Assembly (NCBI RefSeq): GCF_004211955.1
Contig: NZ_RHJI01000021.1
Location: 1 to 64,000, forward strand
Direction: 5' to 3'
DNA length: 64,000 bases
Source: Escherichia sp. E1V33
GTDB taxonomy: Bacteria; Pseudomonadota; Gammaproteobacteria; Enterobacterales; Enterobacteriaceae
Shown here in pieces: positions 6,765 to 17,226 of this stretch (position 1 is its first letter; each line of letters opens with the position of its first letter). The translations under genes and the position numbers were made by a program. The notes under the pieces were generated by a model. The model searched no databases. It was given only the letters and a program-made list of their open reading frames with translations, and was not told where the DNA came from.

Positions 6765-7051
6765 ACAGCTTTCCCCTGACTGGCGGGTTTGCCTTAGACT
6801 TGCCAGCTAATCTGCCCTCCCCTTTTCTGTATGTGATTCCCAAAAAAGGAACCTCACAAAACGGCTATAAATACGGGTACAAATCAAATTAACGCCACAT
6901 AAACACATTAAATATCAATCAATTACAATTAAAGGCGTTTTCTGCACGGCACCATTCTTGTGTTTATCCCTAAACCACATAAAAACTGTAAATTAGAAAA
7001 TTCGCACTTGCAGGCCGAATAAGGCACACCAGGAACTCGTGGTTTTATTCA
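6765..7051. other. element/core junction upstream of dsdC, no gene
   Basis: There is no supported gene in this stretch. It contains CGGGTACAAA (6874-6883), matching repeats near the integrase remnant. It also contains CTGCACGGCACCA (6942-6954), a degenerate look-alike of the argW end. A weaker look-alike with a CACACCA end lies at 7008-7031. The right boundary of the accessory region is therefore probably within 6870-7035. Confidence 0.4.
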
Positions 7052-7987
7052 TTATAAAGTGGTCTTTACCTGTTCTCTTAACCAAGTAATAAACGCTTCA
7101 ATTTTTGGCCACTGCCTGCCCGGTAATGTGGTGATGTAATAATGCTGATGGCATTTCACCGTCATATCGCCAAACGGCGCGACGAGCTCACCACTGGCAA
7201 GCCTTTTTTGTACCAGGCGCTTTCTTCCCATCGCTATCCCAATATGATTCATCGCGGCGATAACGGCTAAATCAGAACGATCAAAACCAATTCCAGAAGA
7301 TGTCGGTAAATTAACCGCATAATGTTGCGCCCAACTATGCCATTCATCCGTACCGGAATCGTTGCTCCATGCCTGTCTGTCATGGAGCAACGTACAGTGA
7401 CGCAGGTTAATTACCGTGTTGGTTAAAGCATGTCTTTGAGCGTATTCCGGGCTACATACTGGCAGGATTTCTTCATCCATCAGAAAGTGATGAGTCAGTT
7501 GCGCTGAGGGCGCGTCATCAAAGTAAATCGCCAAATCGATTCCGGCACGTTGCAGATTGACATTGTCATTACCAGTGAGCACGGTGAGCGAAATAGACGG
7601 ATAGCGGCGTGTAAAGTCACCTAATGCGGGCACCAACCAGCATTGGGCGATAGAGGGCCGGGAATACAGAGTTAACGTTCCCGATAACTCCTGATTTTTG
7701 ATATCAAGAATTTCCTGATTCAGGGTATCCAGCGACGATTTTAGCGCCCAATAAACGCGTTTTCCCTCGTGCGTTAATTCCACTTTGCGATGGGAACGGA
7801 CAAACAACTGAATACCTAATTCTTCTTCCAGCTGATTGATACGGTGACTTACCGCGCTGGGGCTCAGCGACAATTCCTCTGCCGCCAGGGCGAAGGACTG
7901 ATGCCTGGCAGCCACTTCAAAAGTATGCAGTTTTGATAGTTGCCAGCCGTTAAGCAGTCGATTTCTTATTTCACGAAGGGGTTCCAT
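7052..7987 (-). CDS. dsdC: DsdC, LysR-type activator of D-serine deaminase operon
   Basis: The 311-residue protein starts at ATG 7987 behind GAGGTGATT; a GTG two codons upstream is a weaker alternative. The N-terminal LysR helix-turn-helix is clear (residues about 25-60, FALAAEELSLSPSAVSHRINQLEEELG), followed by the periplasmic-binding-like effector domain. DsdC binds D-serine and activates dsdXA, with CRP as co-activator. It is divergent from dsdX across 217 bp holding both promoters. It is full length, whereas in some intestinal pathogens this locus is truncated. Confidence 0.95.
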   Translation of the reverse strand: MEPLREIRNRLLNGWQLSKLHTFEVAARHQSFALAAEELSLSPSAVSHRINQLEEELGIQLFVRSHRKVELTHEGKRVYWALKSSLDTLNQEILDIKNQELSGTLTLYSRPSIAQCWLVPALGDFTRRYPSISLTVLTGNDNVNLQRAGIDLAIYFDDAPSAQLTHHFLMDEEILPVCSPEYAQRHALTNTVINLRHCTLLHDRQAWSNDSGTDEWHSWAQHYAVNLPTSSGIGFDRSDLAVIAAMNHIGIAMGRKRLVQKRLASGELVAPFGDMTVKCHQHYYITTLPGRQWPKIEAFITWLREQVKTTL

Positions 7988-8204
7988 AATCACCTCATTT
8001 TTCTCTTAAGTGTAAAAAAATAGCGGCAAAATTTCAGCTGTAAGGTGAGCTAAAGTGAACCATATCTCAACTCACCTTCATTTTTAGATGTAAATCACTC
8101 CCTTGCTGCAATTTAGCTCATGTGAAAGGCAAATTTTATCGTTTGTCAGCCTGCGTTGTTTTTTTGTCCAATATCATCAGGTTAATCACAGGGGAAGGTG
8201 AGAT

Positions 8205-9542
8205 ATGCACTCTCAAATCTGGGTTGTGAGCACGCTGCTTATCAGCATCGTGTTAATTGTACTGACCATCGTGAAGTTCAAATTCCACCCGTTTCTGGCG
8301 CTGTTGCTGGCCAGCTTCTTCGTGGGAACGATGATGGGTATGGGACCACTGGATATGGTAAATGCTATTGAAAGTGGAATTGGCGGAACGCTGGGTTTCC
8401 TCGCTGCGGTTATCGGCCTTGGCACGATACTGGGAAAAATGATGGAAGTATCCGGGGCCGCAGAAAGGATTGGTCTGACACTTCAGCGCTGCCGCTGGCT
8501 TTCAGCCGATGTCATTATGGTACTGGTTGGCCTGATTTGTGGCATCACGCTGTTTGTTGAAGTGGGCGTCGTGCTATTGATTCCTCTGGCTTTTTCAATT
8601 GCCAAAAAAACCAATACCTCATTGTTAAAGCTGGCCATTCCGCTGTGTACCGCATTGATGGCAGTGCACTGCGTGGTTCCCCCACATCCGGCTGCTTTAT
8701 ATGTTGCCAATAAGCTGGGTGCAGATATCGGTTCGGTGATCGTCTACGGTTTGCTGGTTGGGCTGATGGCATCACTGATCGGTGGCCCACTTTTCCTTAA
8801 ATCTCTGGGTCAACGACTGCCCTTTAAACCTGTACCCACAGAGTTTGCCGATCTCAAAGTTCGCGATGAAAAAATACTACCGTCATTAGGTGCAACGTTA
8901 TTCACCGTACTGCTGCCCATTGCGCTGATGTTGGTTAAAACGATTGCCGAATTGAATATGGCGCGTGAGAGTGGTTTGTATACCTTGCTTGAGTTTATTG
9001 GCAACCCTATCACTGCCATGTTTATCGCCGTGTTTGTCGCCTATTATGTGTTGGGTATACGTCAGCATATGAGCATGGGGACAATGCTCACACATACTGA
9101 AAATGGCTTCGGTTCTATTGCTAATATTTTGCTGATTATCGGGGCCGGAGGCGCATTCAACGCCATTCTGAAAAGCAGCGGTCTCGCTGATATGCTGGCA
9201 GTTATTCTCTCCAATATGCATATGCACCCGATTCTTCTGGCCTGGTTGGTGGCACTTATTCTGCATGCTGCGGTGGGCTCCGCTACCGTGGCAATGATGG
9301 GGGCAACGGCAATTGTTGCACCCATGCTGCCGCTGTATCCCGATATCAGCCCGGAAATTATTGCGATTGCTATCGGTTCAGGCGCGATTGGCTGCACGAT
9401 CGTTACGGACTCGCTTTTCTGGCTGGTGAAGCAATATTGCGGCGCTACGCTCAATGAAACATTTAAATACTATACGACAGCGACATTTATCGCTTCAGTC
9501 ATCGCTCTGGCGGGCACATTCCTGCTGTCATTTATCATCTAA
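8205..9542 (+). CDS. dsdX: DsdX, D-serine/proton symporter (GntP family)
   Basis: A 445-residue inner-membrane protein with about a dozen hydrophobic segments from residue 5 to the C-terminus. It shows GntP-family features: the PPHPAALY block near residue 165, and a C-terminal [17 protein letters not shown] segment. It takes up D-serine for DsdA. ATG 8205 follows GGGGAAGGTG. The 17-bp gap to dsdA and shared orientation indicate a two-gene operon controlled by DsdC. Confidence 0.95.
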   Translation: MHSQIWVVSTLLISIVLIVLTIVKFKFHPFLALLLASFFVGTMMGMGPLDMVNAIESGIGGTLGFLAAVIGLGTILGKMMEVSGAAERIGLTLQRCRWLSADVIMVLVGLICGITLFVEVGVVLLIPLAFSIAKKTNTSLLKLAIPLCTALMAVHCVVPPHPAALYVANKLGADIGSVIVYGLLVGLMASLIGGPLFLKSLGQRLPFKPVPTEFADLKVRDEKILPSLGATLFTVLLPIALMLVKTIAELNMARESGLYTLLEFIGNPITAMFIAVFVAYYVLGIRQHMSMGTMLTHTENGFGSIANILLIIGAGGAFNAILKSSGLADMLAVILSNMHMHPILLAWLVALILHAAVGSATVAMMGATAIVAPMLPLYPDISPEIIAIAIGSGAIGCTIVTDSLFWLVKQYCGATLNETFKYYTTATFIASVIALAGTFLLSFII

Positions 9543-9559
9543 GCGCAAAGAGACGTACT

Positions 9560-10888
9560 ATGGAAAACGCTAAAATGAATTCGCTCATCGCCCAGTATCC
9601 GTTGGTCAAGGATCTGGTTGCTCTTAAAGAAACCACCTGGTTTAATCCTGGCACGACCTCACTGGCTGAAGGTTTACCTTATGTTGGCCTGACCGAACAG
9701 GATGTTCAGGACGCCCATGCGCGCTTATCTCGTTTTGCCCCCTATCTGGCAAAAGCATTTCCTGAAACTGCTGCCACCGGGGGAATTATTGAGTCAGAAC
9801 TGGTTGCCATTCCGGCTATGCAAAAACGGCTGGAAAAGGAATATCAACAACCGATCAGCGGGCAACTGCTACTGAAAAAAGATAGCCATTTGCCCATTTC
9901 CGGCTCCATAAAAGCACGCGGCGGGATTTATGAAGTCCTGGCACATGCAGAAAAACTGGCTCTGGAAGCGGGGTTGCTGACGCTTGAAGATGACTACAGC
10001 AAACTGCTTTCCCCGGAGTTTAAACAGTTCTTTAGTCAATACAGCATTGCTGTGGGCTCAACCGGAAATCTGGGGTTATCAATCGGCATAATGAGCGCCC
10101 GCATTGGCTTTAAGGTGACAGTGCATATGTCTGCTGACGCCCGGGCGTGGAAAAAAGCGAAACTGCGCAGCCATGGCGTTACGGTCGTGGAATATGAGCA
10201 AGATTATGGTGTTGCCGTCGAGGAAGGACGTAAAGCAGCGCAGTCTGACCCGAACTGTTTCTTTATTGATGACGAGAATTCCCGCACGTTGTTCCTTGGG
10301 TATTCCGTTGCAGGCCAGCGTCTTAAAGCGCAATTTGCCCAGCAAGGTCGTATCGTCGATGCTGATAACCCTCTGTTTGTCTATCTGCCGTGTGGCGTTG
10401 GCGGTGGTCCTGGTGGTGTCGCATTCGGTCTTAAACTGGCGTTTGGCGATCATGTTCACTGCTTTTTTGCCGAACCAACGCACTCCCCTTGTATGCTGTT
10501 AGGCGTCCATACTGGATTACACGATCAGATCTCTGTTCAGGATATTGGTATCGACAACCTTACCGCAGCGGATGGCCTTGCAGTTGGTCGCGCATCAGGC
10601 TTCGTCGGGCGGGCAATGGAGCGTCTGCTGGACGGCTTCTATACCCTTAGCGATCAAACCATGTATGACATGCTTGGCTGGCTGGCGCAGGAAGAAGGCA
10701 TTCGTCTTGAACCTTCGGCACTGGCGGGTATGGCCGGGCCTCAGCGCGTGTGCGCATCAGTAAGTTACCAACAGATGCACGGTTTCAGCGCCGAACAACT
10801 GCGTAACGCCACACATCTGGTGTGGGCGACGGGAGGTGGAATGGTGCCGGAAGAAGAAATGGAACAATATCTGGTTAAAGGCCGCTAA
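9560..10888 (+). CDS. dsdA: DsdA, D-serine dehydratase
   Basis: A 442-residue PLP enzyme that converts D-serine to pyruvate and ammonia, detoxifying D-serine and allowing its use as carbon source. The Schiff-base lysine is K118 in SGSIKARGG. The phosphate-binding glycine run is visible as [13 protein letters not shown] near residue 280. The length equals the known enzyme. It follows dsdX in one operon. The D-serine-positive state is common in uropathogenic strains. Just downstream the chromosome changes from the K-12 order. Confidence 0.96.
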   Translation: MENAKMNSLIAQYPLVKDLVALKETTWFNPGTTSLAEGLPYVGLTEQDVQDAHARLSRFAPYLAKAFPETAATGGIIESELVAIPAMQKRLEKEYQQPISGQLLLKKDSHLPISGSIKARGGIYEVLAHAEKLALEAGLLTLEDDYSKLLSPEFKQFFSQYSIAVGSTGNLGLSIGIMSARIGFKVTVHMSADARAWKKAKLRSHGVTVVEYEQDYGVAVEEGRKAAQSDPNCFFIDDENSRTLFLGYSVAGQRLKAQFAQQGRIVDADNPLFVYLPCGVGGGPGGVAFGLKLAFGDHVHCFFAEPTHSPCMLLGVHTGLHDQISVQDIGIDNLTAADGLAVGRASGFVGRAMERLLDGFYTLSDQTMYDMLGWLAQEEGIRLEPSALAGMAGPQRVCASVSYQQMHGFSAEQLRNATHLVWATGGGMVPEEEMEQYLVKGR

Positions 10889-10977
10889 TAGCTTTTCAAC
10901 GCAGCATCGCCATCAGTTCCAATGGGGAGCGGTGCTGCCTGATAATTTCCTACATAATAGAAATTTATGGCACAGGC

Positions 10978-11166
10978 TTAAGTACAACTAATCAGCTTCC
11001 GTCCCTGACACCACGTATACCAGCCGCTGTGATCTATCCGGAGAACGCAGCATATTACTTTGATGTTGAACTCAGCCTGATGCTTTCCAATTAAGACATG
11101 CTTCATTTCGGACTCTACGCGAAGGTCATGGCAAGCGCGCGGTTTTTTCAGATGGTGATTGAACAC
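10978..11166 (-). pseudogene. IS3-family transposase orfB fragment
   Basis: The frame contains [16 protein letters not shown] followed by [11 protein letters not shown], matching the start of the orfB transposase of IS3-group elements (IS911/IS600-like, in which the segment reads roughly KHQAEFSIKAMCRVLR…[10 protein letters not shown]). Only about 40 residues survive, from 11106 down to about 10985. The DDE catalytic domain is absent. The fragment sits exactly where K-12 has the emrY-to-ypdI block, suggesting it marks a deletion junction. Confidence 0.7.
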
Positions 11167-11192
11167 CTGCCATAAAAATTTTCGCCCTCCTA

Positions 11193-11435
11193 CTACCGCC
11201 TTCCGTACCCCACCATAAAGCGAATCATCAATCCGCAGGCTGGTGCAAGAAACATAAATATTCCCGTGACCAACTCATTGCCACTGGTTAACCACATCGT
11301 GGAGTAATAAATGAGCGCGGCAAGGATGAACATGCCGAAGAATGAAGAGACAGCAGAAACTACATTTAATACCTGACCGATATATCCGCTAACGCAGACG
11401 ATACACAGGGCGAGAAACATCCATAAATAAATCAT
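11193..11435 (-). CDS. yfdY: YfdY, small inner-membrane protein (DUF2545)
   Basis: An 80-residue very hydrophobic protein with three likely membrane helices (residues about 2-22, 28-48 and 54-74) and a basic C-terminus (GYGRR). It matches YfdY of E. coli in length and sequence character. The start follows AGGTTGAG (11436-11446 on the minus strand). Its function is unknown; it is reported as a stress-responsive small membrane protein. It is the first K-12 core gene after the deletion point. Confidence 0.85.
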   Translation of the reverse strand: MIYLWMFLALCIVCVSGYIGQVLNVVSAVSSFFGMFILAALIYYSTMWLTSGNELVTGIFMFLAPACGLMIRFMVGYGRR

Positions 11436-11775
11436 AGCTCAACCTCCTGCCGCGCTATAAAAGTGTTACTTCAATAGTAAGATAATTCTTAACTACTGGC
11501 AATTTCATGAAAATATTAATAAAAACAATATATTATCGATACGATTGCAAATCACTGAAAAATATTTACTTGAGTGATAAATAATCAGTAGCTGAAAATA
11601 ATCAGCTGGTGATAAAATAGAAATACCGCATTCATGCTCCTCGTGGTTATGTCCTGATAGTCTTTACACTCTTTACAGGAACCATTGTCGTACATGATGG
11701 CCCAATCAATTGAGTGTACCGCTGTAGACATGGAATCTTCTGCGATACAACAATTCGTATCTACAGAAGGTAACT
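11436..11775. other. yfdY-lpxP divergent intergenic region
   Basis: 340 bp of AT-rich DNA holding the promoters of yfdY (minus) and lpxP (plus). lpxP is cold-induced in E. coli and is expected to have a leader here. I could not pick a convincing -35/-10 pair by eye, and the frame at 11685 is not supported as a gene. Confidence 0.4.
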
Positions 11776-12696
11776 ATGTTTCCACAATGCAAATTTTCCC
11801 GCGAGTTCTTGCATCCTCGCTACTGGCTGACGTGGTTTGGTCTTGGCGTACTCTGGCTTTGGGTACAACTTCCTTACCCTGTTCTGTGCTTTCTTGGCAC
11901 GCGTATCGGCACAATGGCCAGACCGTTCTTGAAACGTCGCGAATCCATCGCCCGCAAAAACCTTGAGCTTTGCTTCCCGCAGCTTTCCTCTGACGAACGC
12001 GAGAAGATGATTACCGACAACTTTCGCTCGCTCGGAATGGCGTTGGTAGAAACCGGAATGGCGTGGTTCTGGCCAGATCGTCGCGTGCGTAAATGGTTTG
12101 ATGTTGAAGGGCTGGATAACCTGCAACGCGCACAAATGCAAAATCGCGGCGTGATGGTTGTCGGTGTGCACTTTATGTCGCTGGAGTTGGGTGGCCGCGT
12201 AATGGGGCTTTGCCAACCGATGATGGCAACTTACCGTCCGCACAATAATCAACTGATGGAATGGGTACAGACCCGTGGTCGCATGCGTTCCAATAAAGCG
12301 ATGATCGGTAGAAATAATCTACGCGGCATTGTCAGTGCACTGAAAAAAGGTGAAGCCGTATGGTTTGCACCTGACCAGGACTATGGTCGTAAAGGTAGCT
12401 CCTTCGCGCCGTTCTTCGCGGTAGAAAATGTTGCTACAACCAATGGCACCTACGTTCTCTCTCGCCTCTCTGGCGCAGCTATGCTAACTGTGACGATGGT
12501 ACGAAAAACCGATTATAGCGGTTACCGTCTGTTCATTACGCCAGAAATGGAAGGCTATCCGGCTGATGAAATTCAGGCCGCCACCTATATGAACAAAATT
12601 ATTGAGAAAGAGATTATGCGCGCACCAGAGCAGTATCTCTGGATCCATCGCCGCTTCAAAACACGTCCGGTGGGTGAAGCCTCGTTATACGTTTAG
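11776..12696 (+). CDS. lpxP: LpxP, palmitoleoyl-ACP-dependent lipid A acyltransferase
   Basis: The 306-residue inner-membrane enzyme has an N-terminal membrane anchor (about residues 17-40). Its LpxL-family catalytic motif HX4(D/E) is visible as H132 to E137 in GVHFMSLELGG. At low temperature it adds palmitoleate to Kdo2-lipid IVA in place of the laurate added by LpxL, preserving outer-membrane fluidity. It is monocistronic, followed by an intrinsic terminator. Start ATG 11776 is preceded by AGAAGGTAACT. Confidence 0.95.
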   Translation: MFPQCKFSREFLHPRYWLTWFGLGVLWLWVQLPYPVLCFLGTRIGTMARPFLKRRESIARKNLELCFPQLSSDEREKMITDNFRSLGMALVETGMAWFWPDRRVRKWFDVEGLDNLQRAQMQNRGVMVVGVHFMSLELGGRVMGLCQPMMATYRPHNNQLMEWVQTRGRMRSNKAMIGRNNLRGIVSALKKGEAVWFAPDQDYGRKGSSFAPFFAVENVATTNGTYVLSRLSGAAMLTVTMVRKTDYSGYRLFITPEMEGYPADEIQAATYMNKIIEKEIMRAPEQYLWIHRRFKTRPVGEASLYV

Positions 12697-12727
12697 CAAA
12701 TAACCCGGGCTTTGTCCCTTCTCGGAT

Positions 12728-12763
12728 AAGCCATAATAACATCATGGTTTTTATGGCTTTTTT
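12728..12763 (+). terminator. lpxP terminator
   Basis: AAGCCATAA (12728-12736) pairs with TTATGGCTT (12751-12759) and runs into a T tract, 32 bp after the lpxP stop. Confidence 0.8.
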
Positions 12764-13018
12764 CTTAAGATTTTCCCCTTCGCTGAATCGTGAATTATTA
12801 CTGCCAGAAATCAATCTGTCGCCGATATGCGACACCCGTAAGTTACTAAAAGTAAATAAGAAAATGCCACTTGTTTCGATTTAGTTTTAGGCGTACATTA
12901 GCGCCGTCTCGAGCCAATATGCTCAGAATTCTGAGGTGATGCCCCCGGGTGTCAGCTCACTGTACCAGGTGTAATGAAGTCATTCAGGCGTAGCAGTAAT
13001 TACGCGGAGAGATGTAAA

Positions 13019-13090
13019 GTGAAATATTTCTTTATGGGCATTTCTTTTATGGTCATCGTTTGGGCCGGTACTTTTGCCCTGATGATCTAA
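13019..13090 (+). CDS. ypdK: YpdK, 23-residue membrane peptide
   Basis: A GTG-started frame of 23 codons encoding a single hydrophobic helix (KYFFMGISFMVIVWAG then TFALMI). It follows GGAGAGATGTAAA, a good ribosome site. I recognise it as YpdK, one of the small membrane proteins verified in E. coli K-12. It occupies the otherwise empty 450 bp between lpxP and alaC. Function unknown. Confidence 0.85.
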   Translation: MKYFFMGISFMVIVWAGTFALMI

Positions 13091-13107
13091 AAGTAAATTG
13101 CGAAACG

Positions 13108-13137
13108 AAAAACAGGAGCCATCTGGCTCCTGTTTGC
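13108..13137. terminator. bidirectional terminator between ypdK and alaC
   Basis: AACAGGAGCC (13111-13120) pairs with GGCTCCTGTT (13125-13134), with A residues on the left and T residues on the right, so it can end transcripts from both sides. Confidence 0.85.
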
Positions 13138-13153
13138 ATTTCTGGCGAAAGCG

Positions 13154-14392
13154 TTATTCTGCGTTTTCGTGAAGATGTTTGCTGCTGGCGGGCAGTAAGC
13201 CGTCGGCACGGAACATCGCTTTAATCCCTCTGATGGCTTGACGAATACGATCACGGTTTTCAATCAGCGCAAAGCGTACATGTGTATCACCATAGTCGCC
13301 AAAGCCGATACCTGGCGAGACACACACTTTCGCTTCATTCAGCAGCTTCTTGGCAAATTCCAGCGAGCCCATTGCCGCATACGGTTCCGGGATTTTCGCC
13401 CAGACATACATCGAAGCTTTCGGCATTTCGACCATCCAGCCCGCTTCATGCAGCCCTTTAACCAATACATCACGGCGGCGTTTGTACTGTTCGGCAATGT
13501 CGCGCACGCACTGTTGATCGCCCTCGAGTGCCGCAATCGCCGCCACCTGCAACGGCGTAAAGGTGCCGTAATCGTGATAGCTTTTGATACGTGCCAGCGC
13601 GCTGACCAGCGTTTTGTTGCCGACCATAAAGCCAATACGCCAGCCCGCCATATTGTAGCTTTTCGAAAGGGTGAAGAACTCGACCGCTACGTCACGTGCG
13701 CCCGGCACCTGCATGATTGACGGCGCTTTCCAGCCATCGTAGACGATGTCCGCATAGGCCAGGTCGTGGACCACCAGCACATCGTAGCGTTTCGCCAGCG
13801 CCACTACTTTTTCGAAGAACTCCAGTTCCACGCATTGCGCGGTTGGGTTCGACGGGAAGCCGAGGATCATCATCTTCGGTTTCGGATAACTTTCACGAAT
13901 GGCGCGTTCCAGTTCGTTGAAGAAATCGACACCTTCCACCAGCGGCACTGAGCGTACCTGCGCACCGGCAATCACTGCGCCGTAAATATGAATGGGGTAG
14001 CTTGGATTCGGCACCAGCACGGTGTCACCGTGGTCCAGCGTCGCCAGCATCAGGTGCGCCAGCCCCTCTTTCGAGCCAATGGTGACGATGGCTTCTGATT
14101 CCGGGTCGATCTCAACATCGTAGCGTTCCTGATACCAGCGGGAAATCGCGCGACGTAACCGAGGAATACCGCGTGAGGTGGAGTAACCGTGTGTGTCCGG
14201 TCGCTGCGCCACAGTACATAACTTTTCGACAATATGCGGCGGGGTCGCGCCGTCCGGGTTGCCCATGCTGAAATCGATAATATCTTCGCCGCGCCGACGC
14301 GCAGCCATCTTCAGTTCAGCGGTAATGTTAAAAACGTAGGGCGGAAGACGATCAATACGCGTAAAGCGACGTTCAGGGCGGGTGTCAGCCAT
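13154..14392 (-). CDS. alaC: AlaC, glutamate-pyruvate aminotransferase
   Basis: A 412-residue fold-type I PLP aminotransferase. Expected residues are present: N182 in FPSNPT, D210 in VVHDLAY, and the Schiff-base K244 in [12 protein letters not shown]. It transfers the amino group from glutamate to pyruvate to make alanine, sharing this role with AlaA and AvtA. It is a single gene on the minus strand with a terminator after it; its promoter lies in 14393-14767. Confidence 0.94.
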   Translation of the reverse strand: MADTRPERRFTRIDRLPPYVFNITAELKMAARRRGEDIIDFSMGNPDGATPPHIVEKLCTVAQRPDTHGYSTSRGIPRLRRAISRWYQERYDVEIDPESEAIVTIGSKEGLAHLMLATLDHGDTVLVPNPSYPIHIYGAVIAGAQVRSVPLVEGVDFFNELERAIRESYPKPKMMILGFPSNPTAQCVELEFFEKVVALAKRYDVLVVHDLAYADIVYDGWKAPSIMQVPGARDVAVEFFTLSKSYNMAGWRIGFMVGNKTLVSALARIKSYHDYGTFTPLQVAAIAALEGDQQCVRDIAEQYKRRRDVLVKGLHEAGWMVEMPKASMYVWAKIPEPYAAMGSLEFAKKLLNEAKVCVSPGIGFGDYGDTHVRFALIENRDRIRQAIRGIKAMFRADGLLPASSKHLHENAE

Positions 14393-14767
14393 AATTTCCT
14401 CAGATTAACGTTAGCGCCCGGACCGTCCGAGCGACGCTGCCACGATGGTGGCTGATTTGAAAATAGCCTGATTAATTTCTGTCTGTCCAGCGTTTTAGAA
14501 AATTTTTATTAATGCAAAAAAAGAGGAACAAAACCTTTAAAACAGGAAATTCAGATTCGCCAATAAGAAAATTACCACCAATTACATTAACAATATAATT
14601 TCAATAAATTTACCAATTAGCTTGATGCTGACAAGAGATGCATTGCCAGTACACCATTTAGCTTTCAATCCCCTTTTAAATTTGTGGTTTTTCCTCAAAA
14701 GTAGCGCACTGGTCATCAGCCTTCAGGTTACCTATCATAGAGGTTTAAACCTTATTCAGAGTCACCC
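14393..14767. other. alaC-ypdA divergent intergenic region
   Basis: 375 bp, AT-rich, carrying the alaC and ypdA promoters. A run of A residues and short T/A repeats fills 14505-14620. The frame at 14622-14819 overlaps the ypdA start and has no supporting features. I see no clear operator. Confidence 0.4.
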
Positions 14768-16465
14768 GTGCACGAAATATTCAACATGCTGCTGGCGGTC
14801 TTCGATCGGGCAGCGCTGATGCTTATCTGCCTGTTTTTCCTCATTCGTATCCGTCTGTTTCGCGAGCTGTTGCACAAGTCGGCGCACTCAGCGAAAGAGT
14901 TGCTCGCTGTTACCGCCATTTTCTCGATGTTCGCCTTGTTCAGCACCTGGTCCGGCGTACCCGTAGAAGGCTCGCTGGTTAACGTGCGTATTATCGCAGT
15001 GATGTCAGGCGGGATTCTGTTTGGCCCGTGGGTAGGCATTATTACTGGCGTAATCGCGGGTATTCACCGCTATTTAATTGATATTGGCGGCGTGACGGCT
15101 ATCCCCTGCTTTATCACCAGTATTCTGGCGGGATGCATCTCTGGTTGGATCAATCTGAAAATCCCTAAAGCGCAACGCTGGCGCGTCGGTATTCTCGGCG
15201 GCATGCTCTGTGAAACGTTGACCATGATTCTGGTGATTGTCTGGGCGCCGACCACTGAGCTGGGGCTGGATATCGTATCCAAAATCGGTATCCCGATGAT
15301 CCTCGGCAGCGTCTGTATCGGCTTTATTGTGCTGCTGGTACAAAGCGTTGAGGGGGAAAAAGAAGCCAGTGCCGCGCGGCAGGCCAAGCTGGCGCTGGAT
15401 ATCGCCAATAAAACCCTGCCACTGTTTCGTCATGTGAATAGTGAGTCGTTACGCAAGGTCTGCGAAATTATCCGCGATGATATTCACGCTGACGCGGTGG
15501 CAATCACCAATACCGATCATGTTCTGGCGTATGTCGGCGTGGGCGAACACAACTATCAGAATGGCGATGACTTCATTAGCCCGACTACCCGTCAGGCGAT
15601 GAATTACGGAAAAATCATCATTAAAAACAATGATGAAGCCCACCGCACACCAGAGATTCATTCGATGCTGGTGATCCCATTGTGGGAGAAAGGCGTTGTG
15701 ACCGGAACGCTGAAAATTTACTACTGCCACGCGCACCAGATTACGTCATCATTACAGGAAATGGCGGTGGGTTTGTCGCAAATCATCTCTACCCAACTGG
15801 AGGTTTCACGCGCCGAGCAGCTACGGGAAATGGCAAATAAGGCAGAGCTTCGCGCCCTGCAAAGTAAAATTAATCCCCATTTCCTGTTTAACGCTCTGAA
15901 CGCCATTTCATCATCAATTCGTCTGAATCCAGACACTGCTCGCCAGCTGATCTTTAATTTGTCGCGCTATCTGCGCTATAACATTGAATTAAAAGACGAT
16001 GAGCAAATTGATATCAAAAAAGAGCTGTACCAAATCAAAGACTATATCGCCATTGAGCAGGCCCGCTTTGGCGACAAGCTGACGGTTATCTATGATATTG
16101 ATGAAGAGGTGAATTGCTGCATTCCCAGCCTGCTGATCCAGCCGTTGGTGGAGAACGCCATTGTCCACGGTATTCAGCCTTGCAAGGGTAAAGGCGTTGT
16201 CACCATCAGCGTTGCAGAGTGCGGTAATCGGGTCCGTATTGCGGTAAGAGATACCGGGCATGGCATCGATCCAAAGGTGATTGAGCGTGTCGAAGCGAAC
16301 GAAATGCCGGGCAATAAAATCGGCCTGCTGAATGTGCATCATCGCGTGAAGTTGTTATATGGCGAGGGACTGCATATCCGCCGCCTGGAACCAGGAACGG
16401 AAATTGCGTTTTACATTCCTAACCAACGCACCCCTGTCGCCTCACAGGCTACGTTATTGCTTTGA
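14768..16465 (+). CDS. ypdA: YpdA (PyrS), LytS-type pyruvate-sensing histidine kinase
   Basis: A 565-residue kinase beginning with GTG at 14768; this start gives the family length. The layout is six or so membrane helices within residues 1-195 (5TM-5TMR_LYT type), a GAF domain about 220-345, the LytS-type phosphoacceptor H371 in [12 protein letters not shown], and a HATPase domain with DTGHGI near residue 500. With YpdB it senses external pyruvate and, in K-12, activates yhjX. The next gene begins 14 bp after its stop. Confidence 0.95.
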   Translation: MHEIFNMLLAVFDRAALMLICLFFLIRIRLFRELLHKSAHSAKELLAVTAIFSMFALFSTWSGVPVEGSLVNVRIIAVMSGGILFGPWVGIITGVIAGIHRYLIDIGGVTAIPCFITSILAGCISGWINLKIPKAQRWRVGILGGMLCETLTMILVIVWAPTTELGLDIVSKIGIPMILGSVCIGFIVLLVQSVEGEKEASAARQAKLALDIANKTLPLFRHVNSESLRKVCEIIRDDIHADAVAITNTDHVLAYVGVGEHNYQNGDDFISPTTRQAMNYGKIIIKNNDEAHRTPEIHSMLVIPLWEKGVVTGTLKIYYCHAHQITSSLQEMAVGLSQIISTQLEVSRAEQLREMANKAELRALQSKINPHFLFNALNAISSSIRLNPDTARQLIFNLSRYLRYNIELKDDEQIDIKKELYQIKDYIAIEQARFGDKLTVIYDIDEEVNCCIPSLLIQPLVENAIVHGIQPCKGKGVVTISVAECGNRVRIAVRDTGHGIDPKVIERVEANEMPGNKIGLLNVHHRVKLLYGEGLHIRRLEPGTEIAFYIPNQRTPVASQATLLL

Positions 16466-16479
16466 GCCGGAGTGATATT

Positions 16480-17214
16480 GTGAAAGTCATCATTGTTGAA
16501 GACGAATTCCTGGCACAACAGGAACTTAGCTGGCTTATTAAAGAGCACAGCCAGATGGAGATTGTCGGCACCTTTGACGACGGTCTGGACGTGTTGAAGT
16601 TTTTGCAACATAACCGCGTCGACGCCATTTTTCTGGATATCAATATTCCGTCGCTGGATGGCGTGCTGCTGGCACAAAACATCAGCCAGTTCGCCCATAA
16701 ACCGTTTATTGTGTTTATCACCGCGTGGAAAGAACATGCGGTGGAAGCGTTTGAACTGGAGGCGTTTGACTACATTCTCAAACCGTATCAAGAGTCACGG
16801 ATTACCGGGATGCTGCAAAAGCTGGAAGCCGCCTGGCAGCAACAGCAAACCAGCAGCACGCCCGCCGTGCCGTTAACGCGTGAGAATGACACCATTAATC
16901 TGGTGAAGGATGAACGCCTCATCGTGACGCCGGTCAATGATATCTACTACGCCGAAGCGCACGAGAAAATGACCTTTGTCTATACGCGGCGTGAATCTTA
17001 TGTGATGCCGATGAACATCACCGAATTTTGCAGCAAACTGCCGTCGTCGCACTTTTTTCGCTGCCATCGCTCGTTTTGCGTCAACCTGAACAAAATCCGC
17101 GAGATCGAACCGTGGTTTAATAATACCTATATTCTGCGGCTGAAAGATCTGGATTTTGAAGTGCCGGTTAGCCGCAGTAAGGTAAAGGAATTCAGGCAGT
17201 TAATGCATCTGTAA
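16480..17214 (+). CDS. ypdB: YpdB (PyrR), LytTR response regulator
   Basis: The GTG at 16480 is chosen over the upstream in-frame start at 16462 because it gives the known 244-residue protein (MKVIIVEDEF). The receiver domain has D8, phosphoacceptor D53 and a Lys in LKPYQ. A LytTR DNA-binding domain fills about residues 140-244 (YYAEAHEKMTFVYT … FFRCHRSFCVNLNKI). It is phosphorylated by YpdA. The two genes are co-transcribed with ypdC. Confidence 0.95.
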   Translation: MKVIIVEDEFLAQQELSWLIKEHSQMEIVGTFDDGLDVLKFLQHNRVDAIFLDINIPSLDGVLLAQNISQFAHKPFIVFITAWKEHAVEAFELEAFDYILKPYQESRITGMLQKLEAAWQQQQTSSTPAVPLTRENDTINLVKDERLIVTPVNDIYYAEAHEKMTFVYTRRESYVMPMNITEFCSKLPSSHFFRCHRSFCVNLNKIREIEPWFNNTYILRLKDLDFEVPVSRSKVKEFRQLMHL

Positions 17215-17226
17215 TCAGGAATATTC

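Noticed and set aside
11685..11966. Frame starting upstream of lpxP
   Set aside because: It overlaps the start of lpxP in another frame and lacks a ribosome site or recognisable product.
13238..13951. Plus-strand frames inside alaC
   Set aside because: They are antisense to a well-identified aminotransferase and have compositions expected of complementary frames.
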